DNA of 64,000 nucleotides from contig JBANDB010000008.1 of NCBI GenBank assembly GCA_037576215.1, forward strand, positions 496,001 to 560,000, written 5' to 3'. This DNA comes from Armillaria gallica (lineage: Eukaryota; Basidiomycota; Agaricomycetes; Agaricales; Physalacriaceae). Every line of letters begins with the position of its first letter. Positions within the stretch are counted from its first letter, which is position 1. Below the pieces are notes generated by a model that did not search any database, was not told the DNA's origin, and worked only from the letters and a program-made list of their open reading frames with translations. Below, in pieces: positions 23,906-35,429 of this stretch. The translations under genes were made by a program, and so were the position numbers.

Positions 23906-25677
23906 ATGAGTACATGATTGTCTTAGTCTAATTCTTCACATGCTCATTCTGCGAACACTAGAGGGAGAGTCTCGTCTTCTTTTGAAGGAAGTGTTGAGGA
24001 GTATATCTGTTGCCAGTCAAACGGAAGAGGTAAGCATATGACAGTTATGTAGAAACAGGGAATAATATTTTGCAGGAGGTGAGGAAGGAGCGCTACGAAA
24101 GTCTGCCCAAGGTCACTCTCTCTTCACTCACCGAGGCCAACAGAGCAGGGTCGACCATTCCGGTGTTGAAGCAACGGTCTTACACTGGTAGAGAGGTTAT
24201 ACCGTCGGCTCTGGCCAACATTCTGTGTGCCAACCTCGGCGTGCATGGACGCCGCGGAGCCTCAGAGAAGCTCGCACTGGCGACCTTCTTCGGCATATCA
24301 TCCGCTTTGAACTCCATCATCTCAGTTCTCGGGAAAGATTCCGATTATGGAACCGCCTACGCGTTTATGCGTATGCGTCCCTATTTGTATGACGCTAGTA
24401 CTGCCGACATTGCATACGAATTACGCACCCGTGAAGAGCAGGACAGGAGGATGCGGAGGGAGGTGCTCATCCATGACAGGATCACCAAGCGGAGTGTGCC
24501 ACCTCGGCGGGTCTGGGATCTGTGCGCTAATCGGGTAGTACCATTCTGGGTTGGCAAAAAGCCGTGGGGGATATCACATGCTTGGGTGGATGAGAAAGAC
24601 CGCACGAATGTGATGACGCCCATCAACGGATACGAGTGGCCCGTGCCCATGCCCAAGGACGCGAATCTTGATCTCATCCGCATCGAGATGTTGAACCTCG
24701 GAGCGGAGTACGCATGGTTGGATGTTTTGTGTCTGCGGCAGGAGGGTGGGAAGAATGAGCATCTGCGCCTGGAGGAGTGGAAGCTCGACGTGCCCACGAT
24801 CGGATCAGTGTATTTTGGTGCCAATGTGGTGTGCTACTTAAACGGTCTGGGTCGGCCACTGCATTTGACAGCGGACTACTTTGAGAGCGATCGTTGTTGG
24901 TTCCGACGTGCATGGACGCTGCAGGAGATCACTCCTAACCTGATCATTGGTGGGGAAACTGGCGACGACATCATGAAAGAGCAGGTATACAGGACGTTGC
25001 GGGAGATGCCACAACAGGACGGGATCTTTGACATCCTGTCAGAGATGCGGAATCGGGTGTCAACGAAGCCTTTGGATAAAGTCGCAGGCTTAGTATACCT
25101 TCTCAGAACGCACTCAATCCCAATATACGACACTGGGCAGTTGGAAGAGGATGCATGGGAAGTCCTCGTCGATGTCATGGCATCTGGACTTCGGGCAGAG
25201 TTGCTCTTCTACTACCCTCAGCGTGGGAACAGAAACAAATCTTGGTGCCCGTCATGGCAGCAAGTAATGATGCGCAAAATTATTGGGCCTGATTCGCCGT
25301 GGTGGCCATGGGAAGATCGTCGGCCAGGAGATACAGATGGGGACTGTTATGAAGGTTACCGTATCCCGGGCAATGTGCGGGGTTTGTCTGAAGCACCGAG
25401 GGACGAGAAGCTTCGACGAGGCAAGCTGGTCCTCAGGGACACCGCTGGTGCATCCCATTTACTGAAAATTGTGGCTCACCATGAGTACCCAATACCCGAT
25501 GGCTCATATACACTCCTAGGCTGTGGCCGCATGCCATTTTCAGGTGACGTATAGGTAGTCGGTCGGCTACGAGAGGATGGGAGGTTTGAGAAATTATCAG
25601 TATTCCATTCGGCGGATGATGAACAAGTGAAGCTTAGGGACCTCGGGCTTGAAAAAAGTAAAATTCGTCTTTGTTGA
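23906..25677 (+). pseudogene. HET-domain gene copy 2 with in-frame TAG
   Basis: Paralogue of the HET gene at 17.8 kb. Model: exon 1 23906-23909 (ATG plus A), intron 23910-23961, exon 2 23962-24029, intron 24030-24075, exon 3 from 24076. Motifs GISHAW, YAWLDVLCLRQ and WFRRAWTLQE are intact. At 25552-25554 the frame meets TAG exactly where the paralogue has TGG (MWVVGRR versus V-stop-VVGRL). Beyond it the same frame stays open for 40 codons, keeps similarity (EDGRFEKLSV) and ends at TGA 25675-25677 with IRLC, matching the DLC end of copy 1. The protein would be about 516 residues if truncated, about 557 if read through. The domain itself is complete, so the truncated product could still work; pseudogene is the cautious label. 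Confidence 0.8.
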
Positions 25678-26204
25678 ATTAAATCATAGGGATCGAAGCC
25701 TACTCAGGCTTTGGGACTGAGCGCGAGTACCCGATACAACATACGATGGCTACACTTTGGCAGCGGTTTTCTTCTGTGCGAGCGGATTGAAGCATAAAAG
25801 TGCTCGAACAGAGGAGCACGTATCGCCGGGGCTAATTCCGGGCGCATACATGCGTACTTCTTTCCACTATTCTTTTCGTATGTCGACGATGGAAAGGTGT
25901 TGTCCTGTCGTACCGTGGGAGCGCCTATTCGAGAGTAAGTTCACAGAAAGAGTTGTCCATGAAAGAGGAAATGCCCTCGCCGATACGTGGCCGCCTTGAT
26001 TTCTGACAGTGCCGTCGTATAAGATTCATACTGCCTTCATACTCGAGATTCTGATCGTTGTCACCGTATGGTTGACGACAACCAGTGAAGACTAGTTCTG
26101 AGGCCATTCTTTTGTTACTTTTGTTTGAGAGAGGAATTACCACTTAACCAATTCAATGCACGACGTCAAGCTTGTTCTGGGCTCTTTGTACAGTTCGAGG
26201 ATCG

Positions 26205-27505
26205 ATCATGATGCGAAGCTTGAAGGACAAGGGGACTGCGGGTATGTACCAAATACATCATGAACAGCCGAAGCTTAATATTGGTGCTCTTTATTCAGAC
26301 GATGAACATACACTATGCTTATGTAAGCATACATCTACTTCGCTGGGCATCAATATGAAAAAAAGAACGGAGAACAATAGAAGCGACGTACTCGTTTAAG
26401 CTTTAAGGGTCACTGATACTCTCATCGCAACCCTGCACGCAAGCGAAGACGTCTCTTGATAGCTGTGCTAGCCTCATCCTCCGATTGTCTGCCGCCTCTA
26501 AATGGCCGTCGGCTCAATTCGTCATCTCTGCTCCTGCTGTTCACCTCTCCTTGGCACGTTATCCTTCCTTTCTAAAGATGCGTGGCTTACTTCCGGGGTC
26601 GAGATACCGGACGTATCCTGTCGACGACGGTGAGGCCAAGAAAACGCATGAAAATAAAATTAACACACGTAGGGCTGTGGCATTCCAGCTAAGAACCCTT
26701 GTTTTATTTCTTCGCAGGAAGAGATGGCGTCAAATGGACTCCAATATCAAAGAGTCGCCGTGATTGTACAATAAGACTCATTCACCCGCAGCCTTCAACA
26801 ACGCGATAGCTTCCGTATGAGCTTTCAAAAAGATACTGATGCAATGACAGGCATACCAAATCTCAGCCAGCGAACTGGTAGTAGCTTTATCCAGTCGGAA
26901 AAGGCGTGACAGAGCCGGGAGGTGACCAGGGCTCAACAATACGCCGACTGCAGATTGGAATCAGCTGAATTAGACGAAGAAATTCCAACGGACGCACACG
27001 AATTGTCCGATCCGCAAATCAAGAATGCCGAGGAAAGAGATCCTCGGTAGCCGCCTGCCCATATATCTGCAATAATTCCACCATGGTCAACGTGGTAATG
27101 GAGAACTGAGGAAATACCGCTCACAATGTGCGTTGGCGCCATAAAGCCCTGCAATCACGAATGGACGAACTGCTCCTCTCGTGGCTGTTCAAACTGACTG
27201 CAACAGTATGAGCTGCGATACGTGTTCGTCAGAGAAATATTTCCTGCGACAATCGCTTGTCGAACCGTCAGAAATATCGTAGCAGGATTTCAGAAATATA
27301 CTCTGGGGCGAGCTACACGTCAGAGATACTGCTGATGGTAGGAGGAAGAAGACGCGTCGTTGTTTGTATCACTTTGGCGAATGTCGGTTGTGCGGGCCGA
27401 CTCGCGCCTCGATCAAGAAGCAAACGGCGGCTATCTGATAGCTGGAAACCACCACGACTCTCTCGTTTTCTTTCTGCTCTTATTCTTATTTCTCTTCTTG
27501 TATTC
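26205..27505 (+). repeat. Dispersed repeat downstream of HET copy 2
   Basis: Counterpart of 20,815-22,465; the best-conserved stretch is 27,155-27,500 against 22,100-22,460. Contains only short ORFs, no domain seen. Confidence 0.65.
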
Positions 27506-27632
27506 TTTATTCTTTGTTTTTGATTTCTGTTTTGTGTTCTTGCCTTAGTGCCGGACTGGGGGACCTAGGTTCGACGAAGCCTCTGTAGTGTCTGCGGTCT
27601 TTGGCCAGCGTTACCCTCTCCAAGTCTACGCA

Positions 27633-29265
27633 ATGGGCATATGCTCATCCTCTCTGGGCCTTGAAGTCATAGGCGCACATGAAGCTTTACACGTAAACGC
27701 AGAGAGGGAGCTCAAGGAGGCACGTTTGTTTGCTAGCTAAGCGCTGAGCGTACATGCAGTACTGACAAGTGACATCTCCAGGCCAATGAAAAAATAGCGC
27801 CAAAAATCAAAGTACGTATATCGTAGTATACTCCGAATTGGCAGCTAACATACCGTACTTAGGTTTTACTCTTGGGAACAGGGGATTCTGGAAAGACGAC
27901 TGTGCTCAAGGTTCGTTTCCAGCCTTCGTACTACACAATACTCATCCTATGCTATAGCAAATGCGTCTCATCTACAACATTTCATTCTCCCAAGACATTG
28001 AATATTACCGGCAGTTAATTCCCGACAATCTCACTGGCGGCTTGAAGTGTATCCTTGATGCTATGTACGACATGGGTCTGACGGTTTCGAAGGACAACAT
28101 TAGATACATTCACGAGATCGAGGGCTGGTGGTGCGTAAGGGATGGCGAGCCATTCCCGATCAGGTACTGCCAGCCACTCAAAGCGCTATGGCGCGATCCC
28201 GGTGTTCATGAAGCGTGGCAGAGAGCAAATGAAGCAGCCTTGCCTGAAAAGTACGTCCTCCCTCTTCCCCTGTTGTTCTATGCATCATTCTTACAAAGCA
28301 TAGCTTAGAGTATTTCTTCTCGAATCTTGATCGATTATTTGATCCCCAATATCAACCAACCGAACAAGACATCATACAGTGCCGCGTTCGGACGATTGGC
28401 ATCACGGAAACCGTCTTTTATCTTCAGGATCGCGAGGTCACTGTAGTCGATGTCGGTGGTCAAAGGTCTGAGAGACGAAAGTGGATACATTGTTTCGGAG
28501 ACGTGACGAGTGTCTTGTTCTTCGTCAGCCTGAGTGGGTATGACCAGTGTCTCGTTGAGGATCAGAACGCGGTGTGTCATCAGCTTTGATATCTGGGCGA
28601 AGCACTGCTCTGATACGAATCTGATAGAATCAAATGTACGACGCAATGGCTATTTGGGACGCGATATGTCGTTCACGGTGGTTCAACCACACTTCGATTG
28701 TACGTAGGACCATCCAACTCTCACACAGTCGCCGAAAACCAGATTTATTTGCGCTTAGACCTTACTTTTGAACAAGAACGACCTCTTCGAACAGAAAGTA
28801 CCTCATTCTGATATCAAAGACTACTTCCCGGTACGTGATGTTCTCCCGTGGGTCTGTGTATTCTTTCTCTGATCCATCTGTTAGGATTTTGATGGTGAGC
28901 CAGGCGATGTCCGCGCTGGTCGCGAGTACTTCAAGCATCGCTTTTCGAAACTGGCTACGAGGGCTGAAAGGAGAGATATCTATATCCAGTACGTTTAACA
29001 CCGCTTTGGTTGGGAGGTATTGATGCATGCATTAGTGTAATTACGGCGACTGATACAGTTGCGCTTCAGGCTGTAATGGCCACCGTGGAAGGTACGTTAC
29101 GTTCTATTTTGATTTCTATACTGTATTGATAATCGATGATTGGCACTTCAGAGTGGGTATCTTTTCCCCGGTTCCGTCCTTCTTCATATGCTCAATCCTG
29201 TCCTGTCCTGTCCTACGTGCAGTATTATCCTTAAGACTAACCTTGAGGTAACGACGATGCTCTGA
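27633..29265 (+). CDS. G-protein alpha subunit
   Basis: Heterotrimeric G-protein alpha subunit of about 360 residues in ten exons. It binds and hydrolyses GTP at the inner plasma membrane, coupling seven-helix receptors to effectors. The N-terminus MGICSS fits N-myristoylation with a nearby cysteine for palmitoylation. Visible motifs: P-loop GTGDSGKT (about residues 44-51), helical domain with GWWCVRDGEPFP, switch I CRVRTIGITE with the conserved arginine and threonine, switch II DVGGQRSERRKW with the catalytic glutamine, guanine-specificity NKND (about 271), TATDT, and an alpha-5-like end IILKTNLEVTTML. Exons: 27633-27719, 27782-27811, 27863-27910, 27958-28250, 28304-28571, 28628-28699, 28759-28830, 28885-28988, 29036-29091 or a few bases longer, 29223-29265. 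Intron 1 needs a GC donor (27720). The nearest GT donor of the last intron is out of frame with the last exon; a donor at 29096 (GTTACG) restores it with one extra residue. Confidence 0.85.
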
Positions 29266-29639
29266 GCTTCACCTCGCTTAGCTTATCCTCTGCTTTGTGC
29301 ACGATCCGACTCTCCCCCCCTTTTTTCCCGTCGTCTTTCTGCTACTCGGCGTGTTTATCATCAAAACACATTTCAGTTCTATCGTATCTAATAATGTACG
29401 CTTCTCTCTTACATCTTACGGATTCCGTCTGATCGTTGCACAGATCCGGACTGTCCTGCTTTTATTGCTATGCTATAATCATTCGCTTTCTGTGAAATTC
29501 GTGTACTATCACGGCGCTACGACTATCGTTATCTCCGGACCCTACATCGATTTTGTCTGTATTATCATTATTTAAACTCGGACGTGCAACATTGGGACAT
29601 GGGAACTTTCCACCTCTACGAAACCTGGCTCTTCTTGAA

Positions 29640-30145
29640 AGGCCAATGCGATGAAAGGAAAATTACTGACCCTGATCGCTGCGGACCGGACTATTAACAT
29701 TCTGTTTACCGGGGATCGAGTTTCGTGTGGCAATGTTCAGGGCAGGACGGCAGAGACTGTACTCGCTAACCGTCTAACTGAAGGTCTGAATAGTTCTGTG
29801 CTTGTTCGCAACGCGGGATCTCCCTACAACTGTTGACGTTCATCGTTCAACGAAGGTTTATAGGACAGCAGACGTCCTCTTCTCCCATGTTTCATTCTTT
29901 CCTTCTCAGATCATGGGATCGCCATTACATTGGACCTATATCACACGACGAAGAAATCAGGATCCAGAATTGAACGGACGCTCTATCCCTTTCATTCAGT
30001 TTGGGAGGAATTCTTGCTTTCGGTACATCGCCCTTGGTTCTGCGAACTGGTGCCGATACCAAACTATGCTCTGGCACTCATAGATAATAGGCTTTTACAC
30101 AACAAAATTAACTTGTATCCAGCCAACATTACATTAGTTCAGTAG
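29640..30145 (+). CDS. Hypothetical ORFs downstream of G-alpha
   Basis: Overlapping plus-strand ORFs (29651-29836, 29802-30083 and 29930-30145). The last reads HGIAITLDLYHTTKKSGS and ends LALIDNR in one frame, which looks protein-like, but I recognise no family and no splice model unites them. It may be a decayed gene. Confidence 0.2.
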
Positions 30146-30448
30146 TATCAATGGTTCATGTCACGTTTCAATCCTATGTTGTACCAATCATAGCAAAGTT
30201 TGGCGTTTGCTTTTCTCTGTTCCCTCGAATCCTTAGGTTCACGTCAAGTGATTTTCCAGTTCAGGCTTCATATCTATGTCCTCAGTTATCTGTGTGAAAT
30301 ACTTCACAGCCTGGTTTTCGACTCCTTCTGATTAACAGTGATTATATGCGGGCGGTACGATGAGCCAAATGTACGAATATCACTACCTTTACGGTTTTAC
30401 ATATACCAAGTAACTACTATCTAGAATAAGCCAGAATATGTAATGATA

Positions 30449-31846
30449 TTATATATGGGGAAGGAAGTTGGTCCATGCAATATCCACAAATGCACCTGGA
30501 GGGAGAGACCTCATCGCCAGAAACGGCTCTAGAAGTAAAAACCCTCTGGCTACGATATACACAAGATAGACAATGATCCAAAGAAGCCGATACGCACTAC
30601 CAAACCAAGCATTATCCTTCTCCTCACTCTCGACAAACCCAAATCGATCTGCCAATTTCTCGGCTGTGAATGTCATAATGATGATAGGAATAGGAATGAG
30701 GGCAATGTAGAGCGACGACACTCGCCAGAGATCTCGTTCTATTGATGTCGCAAAGTGCGAACGCCAGGCAGCGCAATGAACGGCGCCAGAGAGGGTGCCG
30801 AAAAGTGCACCACTTGTGACGACATAGAAAAGATTGACGTCGTTCTTATGACCGGACCAAAGACGAGGTGCGCCTTCGTCTTTGGATGGACCAGCGACGT
30901 GTTCGATGACATCTCCGCCGAAGAATGTACTCAAAAGGCGGAAGTCTATCCAATCTAAGAGATAGTTTGCATTCAGTTTTTGTGGGAAAAGGCTCGGGGG
31001 ACGTTCAAGCTGTCGATCGATGAATGGTGAAGGTATACCGGCTGAGAATGGGATTGAGATTCCGAGTGGCTTATGCCACCATGCTGCATAGTTGATGACA
31101 GTAAAAACTGCGTAGCCGACAGCTACTGCTTCGAGGATGGTGATAGGAAGGTTGCGTTTCAACCGGGCAGCGCATTGCATGAGGAACCAAGTCGCTTGGA
31201 TAATGGCGAGTCCTTTGGAAAGGCCATCACCTTTGCTCCGGTCATTGATTTCTTCCTTCCTTATTTTACTGAGCCGGTCTACCAGATCGTCATCATCTTC
31301 CAGATTTTGACGGGTAACCGGACAATGATCCGAGTACTCAAATGCGCCCATGGAAACAAGGAAACCGTGTTTCAGCGACAGTTCCTTTGGACAGACTATA
31401 GCCATGGTCAATTCCACTTTGAGTAGAGCAAAACTGAGCTACTCACGCTTATGAATGCTCCGAGCAGTGAAATATTGGCGGAATGCCCATATGGTGATAA
31501 CTTCCGGTGCGAAGACGGTGACAATCGTCAACTCCGCGCGACGTAGAACCGATACGAAGAACCATCCTTTGTTCACCAAGTTCGGCCCTGGCACATTGGG
31601 GTGGATGGCAACCCAGATACAGGCAAAGATGGTCGCCAGAGAGCTCCAGAGGATGTTGAATATGGTTCTTTGGCTGTCGCCAGGTTGCTCTGACTGCGTC
31701 TGAGTACCATCACATGGCAAACATGAGCCATAGTAGACCAGCGCAGATAGAAGGAATAATAAGATGTTCCTCTGATGAACGTGGAAAGTAAGAAGTTGCA
31801 TAGATAACGATAAACAGACACGTACTGGAAAGGAGTATGAAGGCAT
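30449..31846 (-). CDS. Agaricomycete multi-pass membrane protein
   Basis: Predicted 430-residue protein in three exons: 31846-31826, 31771-31447 and 31395-30449; frames agree at both joins. The N-terminus MPSYSFPRNILLFLLSALVY looks like a signal peptide, followed by CDGTQTQ and ILWSSLATIFACIWVAIHP, then a cytosolic-looking acidic/basic stretch, and at the C-terminus several hydrophobic segments ending PPGAFVDIAWTNFLPHI. I recognise this architecture as a lineage-expanded mushroom family without known function. A shadow ORF on the plus strand (31073-31426) is antisense to exon 3 and is not a gene. The neighbours, G-alpha and the hydrolase, give no functional hint. Confidence 0.75.
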
Positions 31847-31935
31847 ATTGGTGAGCCAAGCGACGAATACTGGACTTCGAAGTGGACGGAAGTCTCTTTA
31901 TAACTGAAAACTCCGTCGTTAACGGTGAACATCAT

Positions 31936-34033
31936 GGTATTCGTGTGGTTGGTTTAGGTCAAGTTGACGCAAACTGCGTGGCGCCAAAAGTCCACAACTT
32001 TTCAATTGCGGAATGACACGCGCCCGGCATACACACAATGTTAACAGGAGGCAGACGCCATATTTTTATCCCGATTGACCGTAGGATAGTCGTAGCAATC
32101 CAGAAACATTGATTTGGAGGCGGCGGAGTCCGAGCGCACCCTCACTGAAACACATAGGCGCCTACCTCGAGATGAGACTGTAGCGGAGACACTATGCGTG
32201 AGAAGTTGACAAAGCGCTATGGAAAGCTGCGTGGTGACATGAAGTCTCAAGTTAGACCCCGGCGCTAAAATGTGGCCCGCCGATTCTGTTGGGCCAATCA
32301 AGAAGAACGATCGAAGATTAAGTCCCTAGTGTTGCTCCCATGTCATGAATGCCAATGTTCGACACTGGTAGAAGCTAGGCAAATAAGGAACTTGATGGGA
32401 AAACGCTAGAAAAGACAAGTGTGATGTAATCTTTGAATGGAAGATGTAGCCTCGTTTCTGGGGCCCGGGTGCCTCTGGAAAAATTCAGCGTTGCCAATGC
32501 TAGCCGTGAATTTAAGTTACAGAGCCGTGATATCGAATTAATGCATTACAAGGAATCAAGCAAGACTTTCTTGGGATTTCCTCAGCTTTATATTCGCTTC
32601 TATCGGACATAGGTCAGCGTCAAGCGACATGAGGCATAGCGGTAGAACTGTAGAACTGTGGTAAGACACGGAGAAGAGTCCTCGTGATGTATTGGTCGAA
32701 TTCGCTGACAGGATGAATGTTTTCAGGGAACATGCACAGAAGTGTTTGTGCACCCTGCCGTGGGCTCACAGTCAAAGAAACCCTCTTCCATCAGGACTTC
32801 CGGGCATTTTCCAGAATAGTGAGGCTAGATCCAGAGTTTGGTTCAGTTTTGCGATTCGCTTGGGATGGTACTATGAGGGCGTCGGAGAGAACGATATGAA
32901 GCAAAACTTGGTTGTTTTGCGTGGATAAAGCGTTCGGAGAACCAGGAATTTTGATATGAAACAACGAAAGCATAGGGAAGCTTTAAGAGAAAGACTCAAA
33001 ACAAGGCTGGTGCAGGTGATAGATCCGCGGACCAATAGATTCGCGGGGACAACGCGGCGACTCGACAGTGGCATATACGGTACATGACCCGGAAGTGTAA
33101 GGATCGTAAGGAAAATTGCAGCTGCGTCTGGACTCCTGCTCGTTTATCCTAGGGTTCAGCGCTTCAGCACGCAGGCGGCATGAACGTTTGAACGTTCAAC
33201 GCTGTGGAGAAGAATTGATCGAGGCGGTTGCGAGGCGGGGTCCCGAAAACTGGTAGTCGGCCCGGGGACGCCGACCAACAAATTGGAACAAATAAGGTGA
33301 CCTTCCTTTTGACCACCATCACCTCTCACATGCTGAAGTTATCGTCTTTTTTTTTGTCATTTATCCAAGCGATATCTCTGGAATACAAGCCTGCAGTTCG
33401 ATGAGACCAACGCAGTGAGAATTCTGTTCGGTCAGCCGCTGCCAAAGTCGGCCACGTCCACCAGAGTGCCGCGCGCCAGAGTGTCACTGCCTCTAATTTT
33501 CTCCTATTGCGCTGACTATGAATCAAGCGCGATGTACAAGATTTTATCCTCTGACCTCTATATCCTCTGAACCCAATCGCGCCGCTTTCATCTGGTCCAA
33601 CACGTTTCCGACTCGCCTCATTATCGGTGCAAGGCATTTCCATAACATAACCGATCTTAAATGACCAGGTCAAAAGTTACCAACCAGCGCCTCACTTCTG
33701 TCCCTGTTCCTAGCGATCTTCTGAAAAGACGGACGCGAGAAATAATGCAGCCATCAGAGAGAATTTTATCCTCGTGCTGTTGAAGTGTATACATGCGGCG
33801 CCTTGTCGTATGGTCGACGAGCATGAAAAAATTACCCACATTACCCGTTTGTAATGATAGCGTATTTTTCCGGAATTTTTCTGTTAATGTATTTCTGTTA
33901 GGCTGATACCGGGTATTAGCCATTCATGCCTGCAGGACGTAATTGACAGGCGTTGGGGTAGGCCTTCGCTGAGAGCCGCGCATGGAAATCGTCTTCTGGC
34001 TATGGGTAAATAGCACGGTTTCATTGCATCAAG
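31936..34033. other. No recognisable gene
   Basis: Short ORFs only, the largest 33326-33673 minus (115 codons) and 33657-33923 minus, without motifs. No repeat structure noticed. Confidence 0.5.
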
Positions 34034-35421
34034 CTATACGCCGGGCACCCTAAACGTATCAGCTATCCACTCAACTATCAATGGTGTCAATATGCTTAAC
34101 CTCTCTCCCTTCATAACAAAGTCAAGTACAGGCGCAACATGCTCTCCTTCCTTCTCCACCACAAACCTGACATCTCGATGGAACGGCTTCAGACATTTCT
34201 CATAAAACCGCCTGTCATCATCAACCAAGAAATCCCATTCACCCGCTGTGACGAGGATACGCCCGATGGCCTCCCCGAACGGCTTAAACCACTCCTCCGG
34301 AGCTTCTAAAGCGTCTGCATACGCGATATCGCTCTCAGGGACATCTTTGAGGAATGTTCGACAAACGTCACGGTGGAATTCAGCAGGTAGGAAATCGCGC
34401 TTGTGCAGAGCTGCTAGTTGTGATAGAGGTTTGCCTGAGGTCCCCTTGGCTCCGACGAAAGGAGAAACAAGAAGTAGGCCGCGAAGATGCATTTCCGGCC
34501 TAGCATGGGCTGTCTCGATGGAGGGAAGGGGGTAGAGGACGTGGGAGAGGAGCTGCAATGCGAGGTTTCCTCCTGCGGAGTCACCGCCAACAATTATATT
34601 CTCGGGAAGGACGCCTGCTGTTATGAGGTGATTGAAGCCATCAGTTGCTTCCTGCAGTTGACCGGGGAAGACGGCGTTGGGAAGGAGATCTGATGCGTCA
34701 GGATCAATGGTTGGCTGGGGTTCTCGAAGTAAATATACACACTGTATGCAACAACGGCGATACCGAGGTAGACATCACGCTTCTCGAGCTCTAATTGCAT
34801 GTACCGTAGCCATGAGAGTGTGTTTACACCAACGCCGAGCATGTATCCGCCTCCTGGAAATGTTAAGTCAGTAAGTTTCCAGTCATAACGAAATAGGAAA
34901 TACAAGAGAGATGAAAATCTGACGTCTTGAGTACACTTGCAGCGTATCATCAGAGACGAGTCCGGCTGGACCAGCCAGATTTGCGCTCAGACGTACGAAT
35001 TTCCGTGGCTGGAGAGAAGAGGGATTGACTCTACGTACCGTGGCAGTACAATATCACTTTATCCAGGCGCTTTGGTCCGACCCATAAAAGTTTAGCGTCA
35101 TTACATAGTTCTTCGACGTCAGCCTCCAGGCCGGTCGTCGCCGTCCAAGTTGTGTAGCTAGCGAGAGATTCTTGCACAGGAAGCATCTCGCGATACCTTA
35201 TAAAAGTGGTCATCATCACCGAAGTGCAGATTTTCCGCCAACTTTTGTTGTGTTCGTATGTAAGAAAAGAGGTGCAAAGACGCCATGCGAAATGTATTGC
35301 TGAATCAATAAATATCAGTGCATTTTGAAGTTGAATCAATACAATTCAAGTTGTACTTACCAAAATGACACACTCCAAGGGAAAGTGTAGCTTTCTGGGA
35401 AATGTTCAGTGTTTTTGACAT
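34034..35421 (-). CDS. Alpha/beta hydrolase (HGGGY esterase/lipase type)
   Basis: Predicted 362-residue alpha/beta hydrolase of the hormone-sensitive-lipase-like group, likely hydrolysing carboxyl esters; the substrate cannot be told. Four exons with consistent phases: 35421-35361, 35299-35039, 34853-34743 and 34689-34034. The oxyanion-hole motif HGGGY (about residue 107) is formed across the 185-bp second intron. The nucleophile serine lies in GGDSAGGNLALQ (about 181), the acid in EWDFLVDDD (about 294-300) and the histidine in EGEHVAPVLD (about 327). All catalytic residues are present and no stop or frameshift is needed. An apparent 26-bp intron in the fourth block is avoided by using the acceptor at 34691-34690, giving AYNLLPNAVFPGQL. 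Confidence 0.85.
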
Positions 35422-35429
35422 CGATCAAG

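Larger units (their letters stand above)
22590..27510 (+). repeat. Tandem segmental duplication, copy 2
   Basis: Second half of the HET-gene duplication, collinear with copy 1. The upstream block contains ATGATACTTCTATC-like and TCCTTCCGCAGAGAG anchors shared with 16,660 and 17,205. The 21,300-22,080 part of copy 1 has no clear equivalent here, so copy 2 has a deletion or copy 1 an insertion. Confidence 0.7.

Noticed and set aside
29131..29210. Alternative last exon of G-alpha (EEWVSFPRF...)
   Set aside because: It uses a good acceptor but lacks the alpha-5 helix; the exon at 29,223 gives IILKTNLEVTTML, expected for the family.
34690..34742. A 26-bp ultrashort intron in the alpha/beta hydrolase
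   Set aside because: A later acceptor (34691-34690) gives a 53-bp intron, keeps frame and yields the family-typical NAVFPGQL; no unusual intron is needed.
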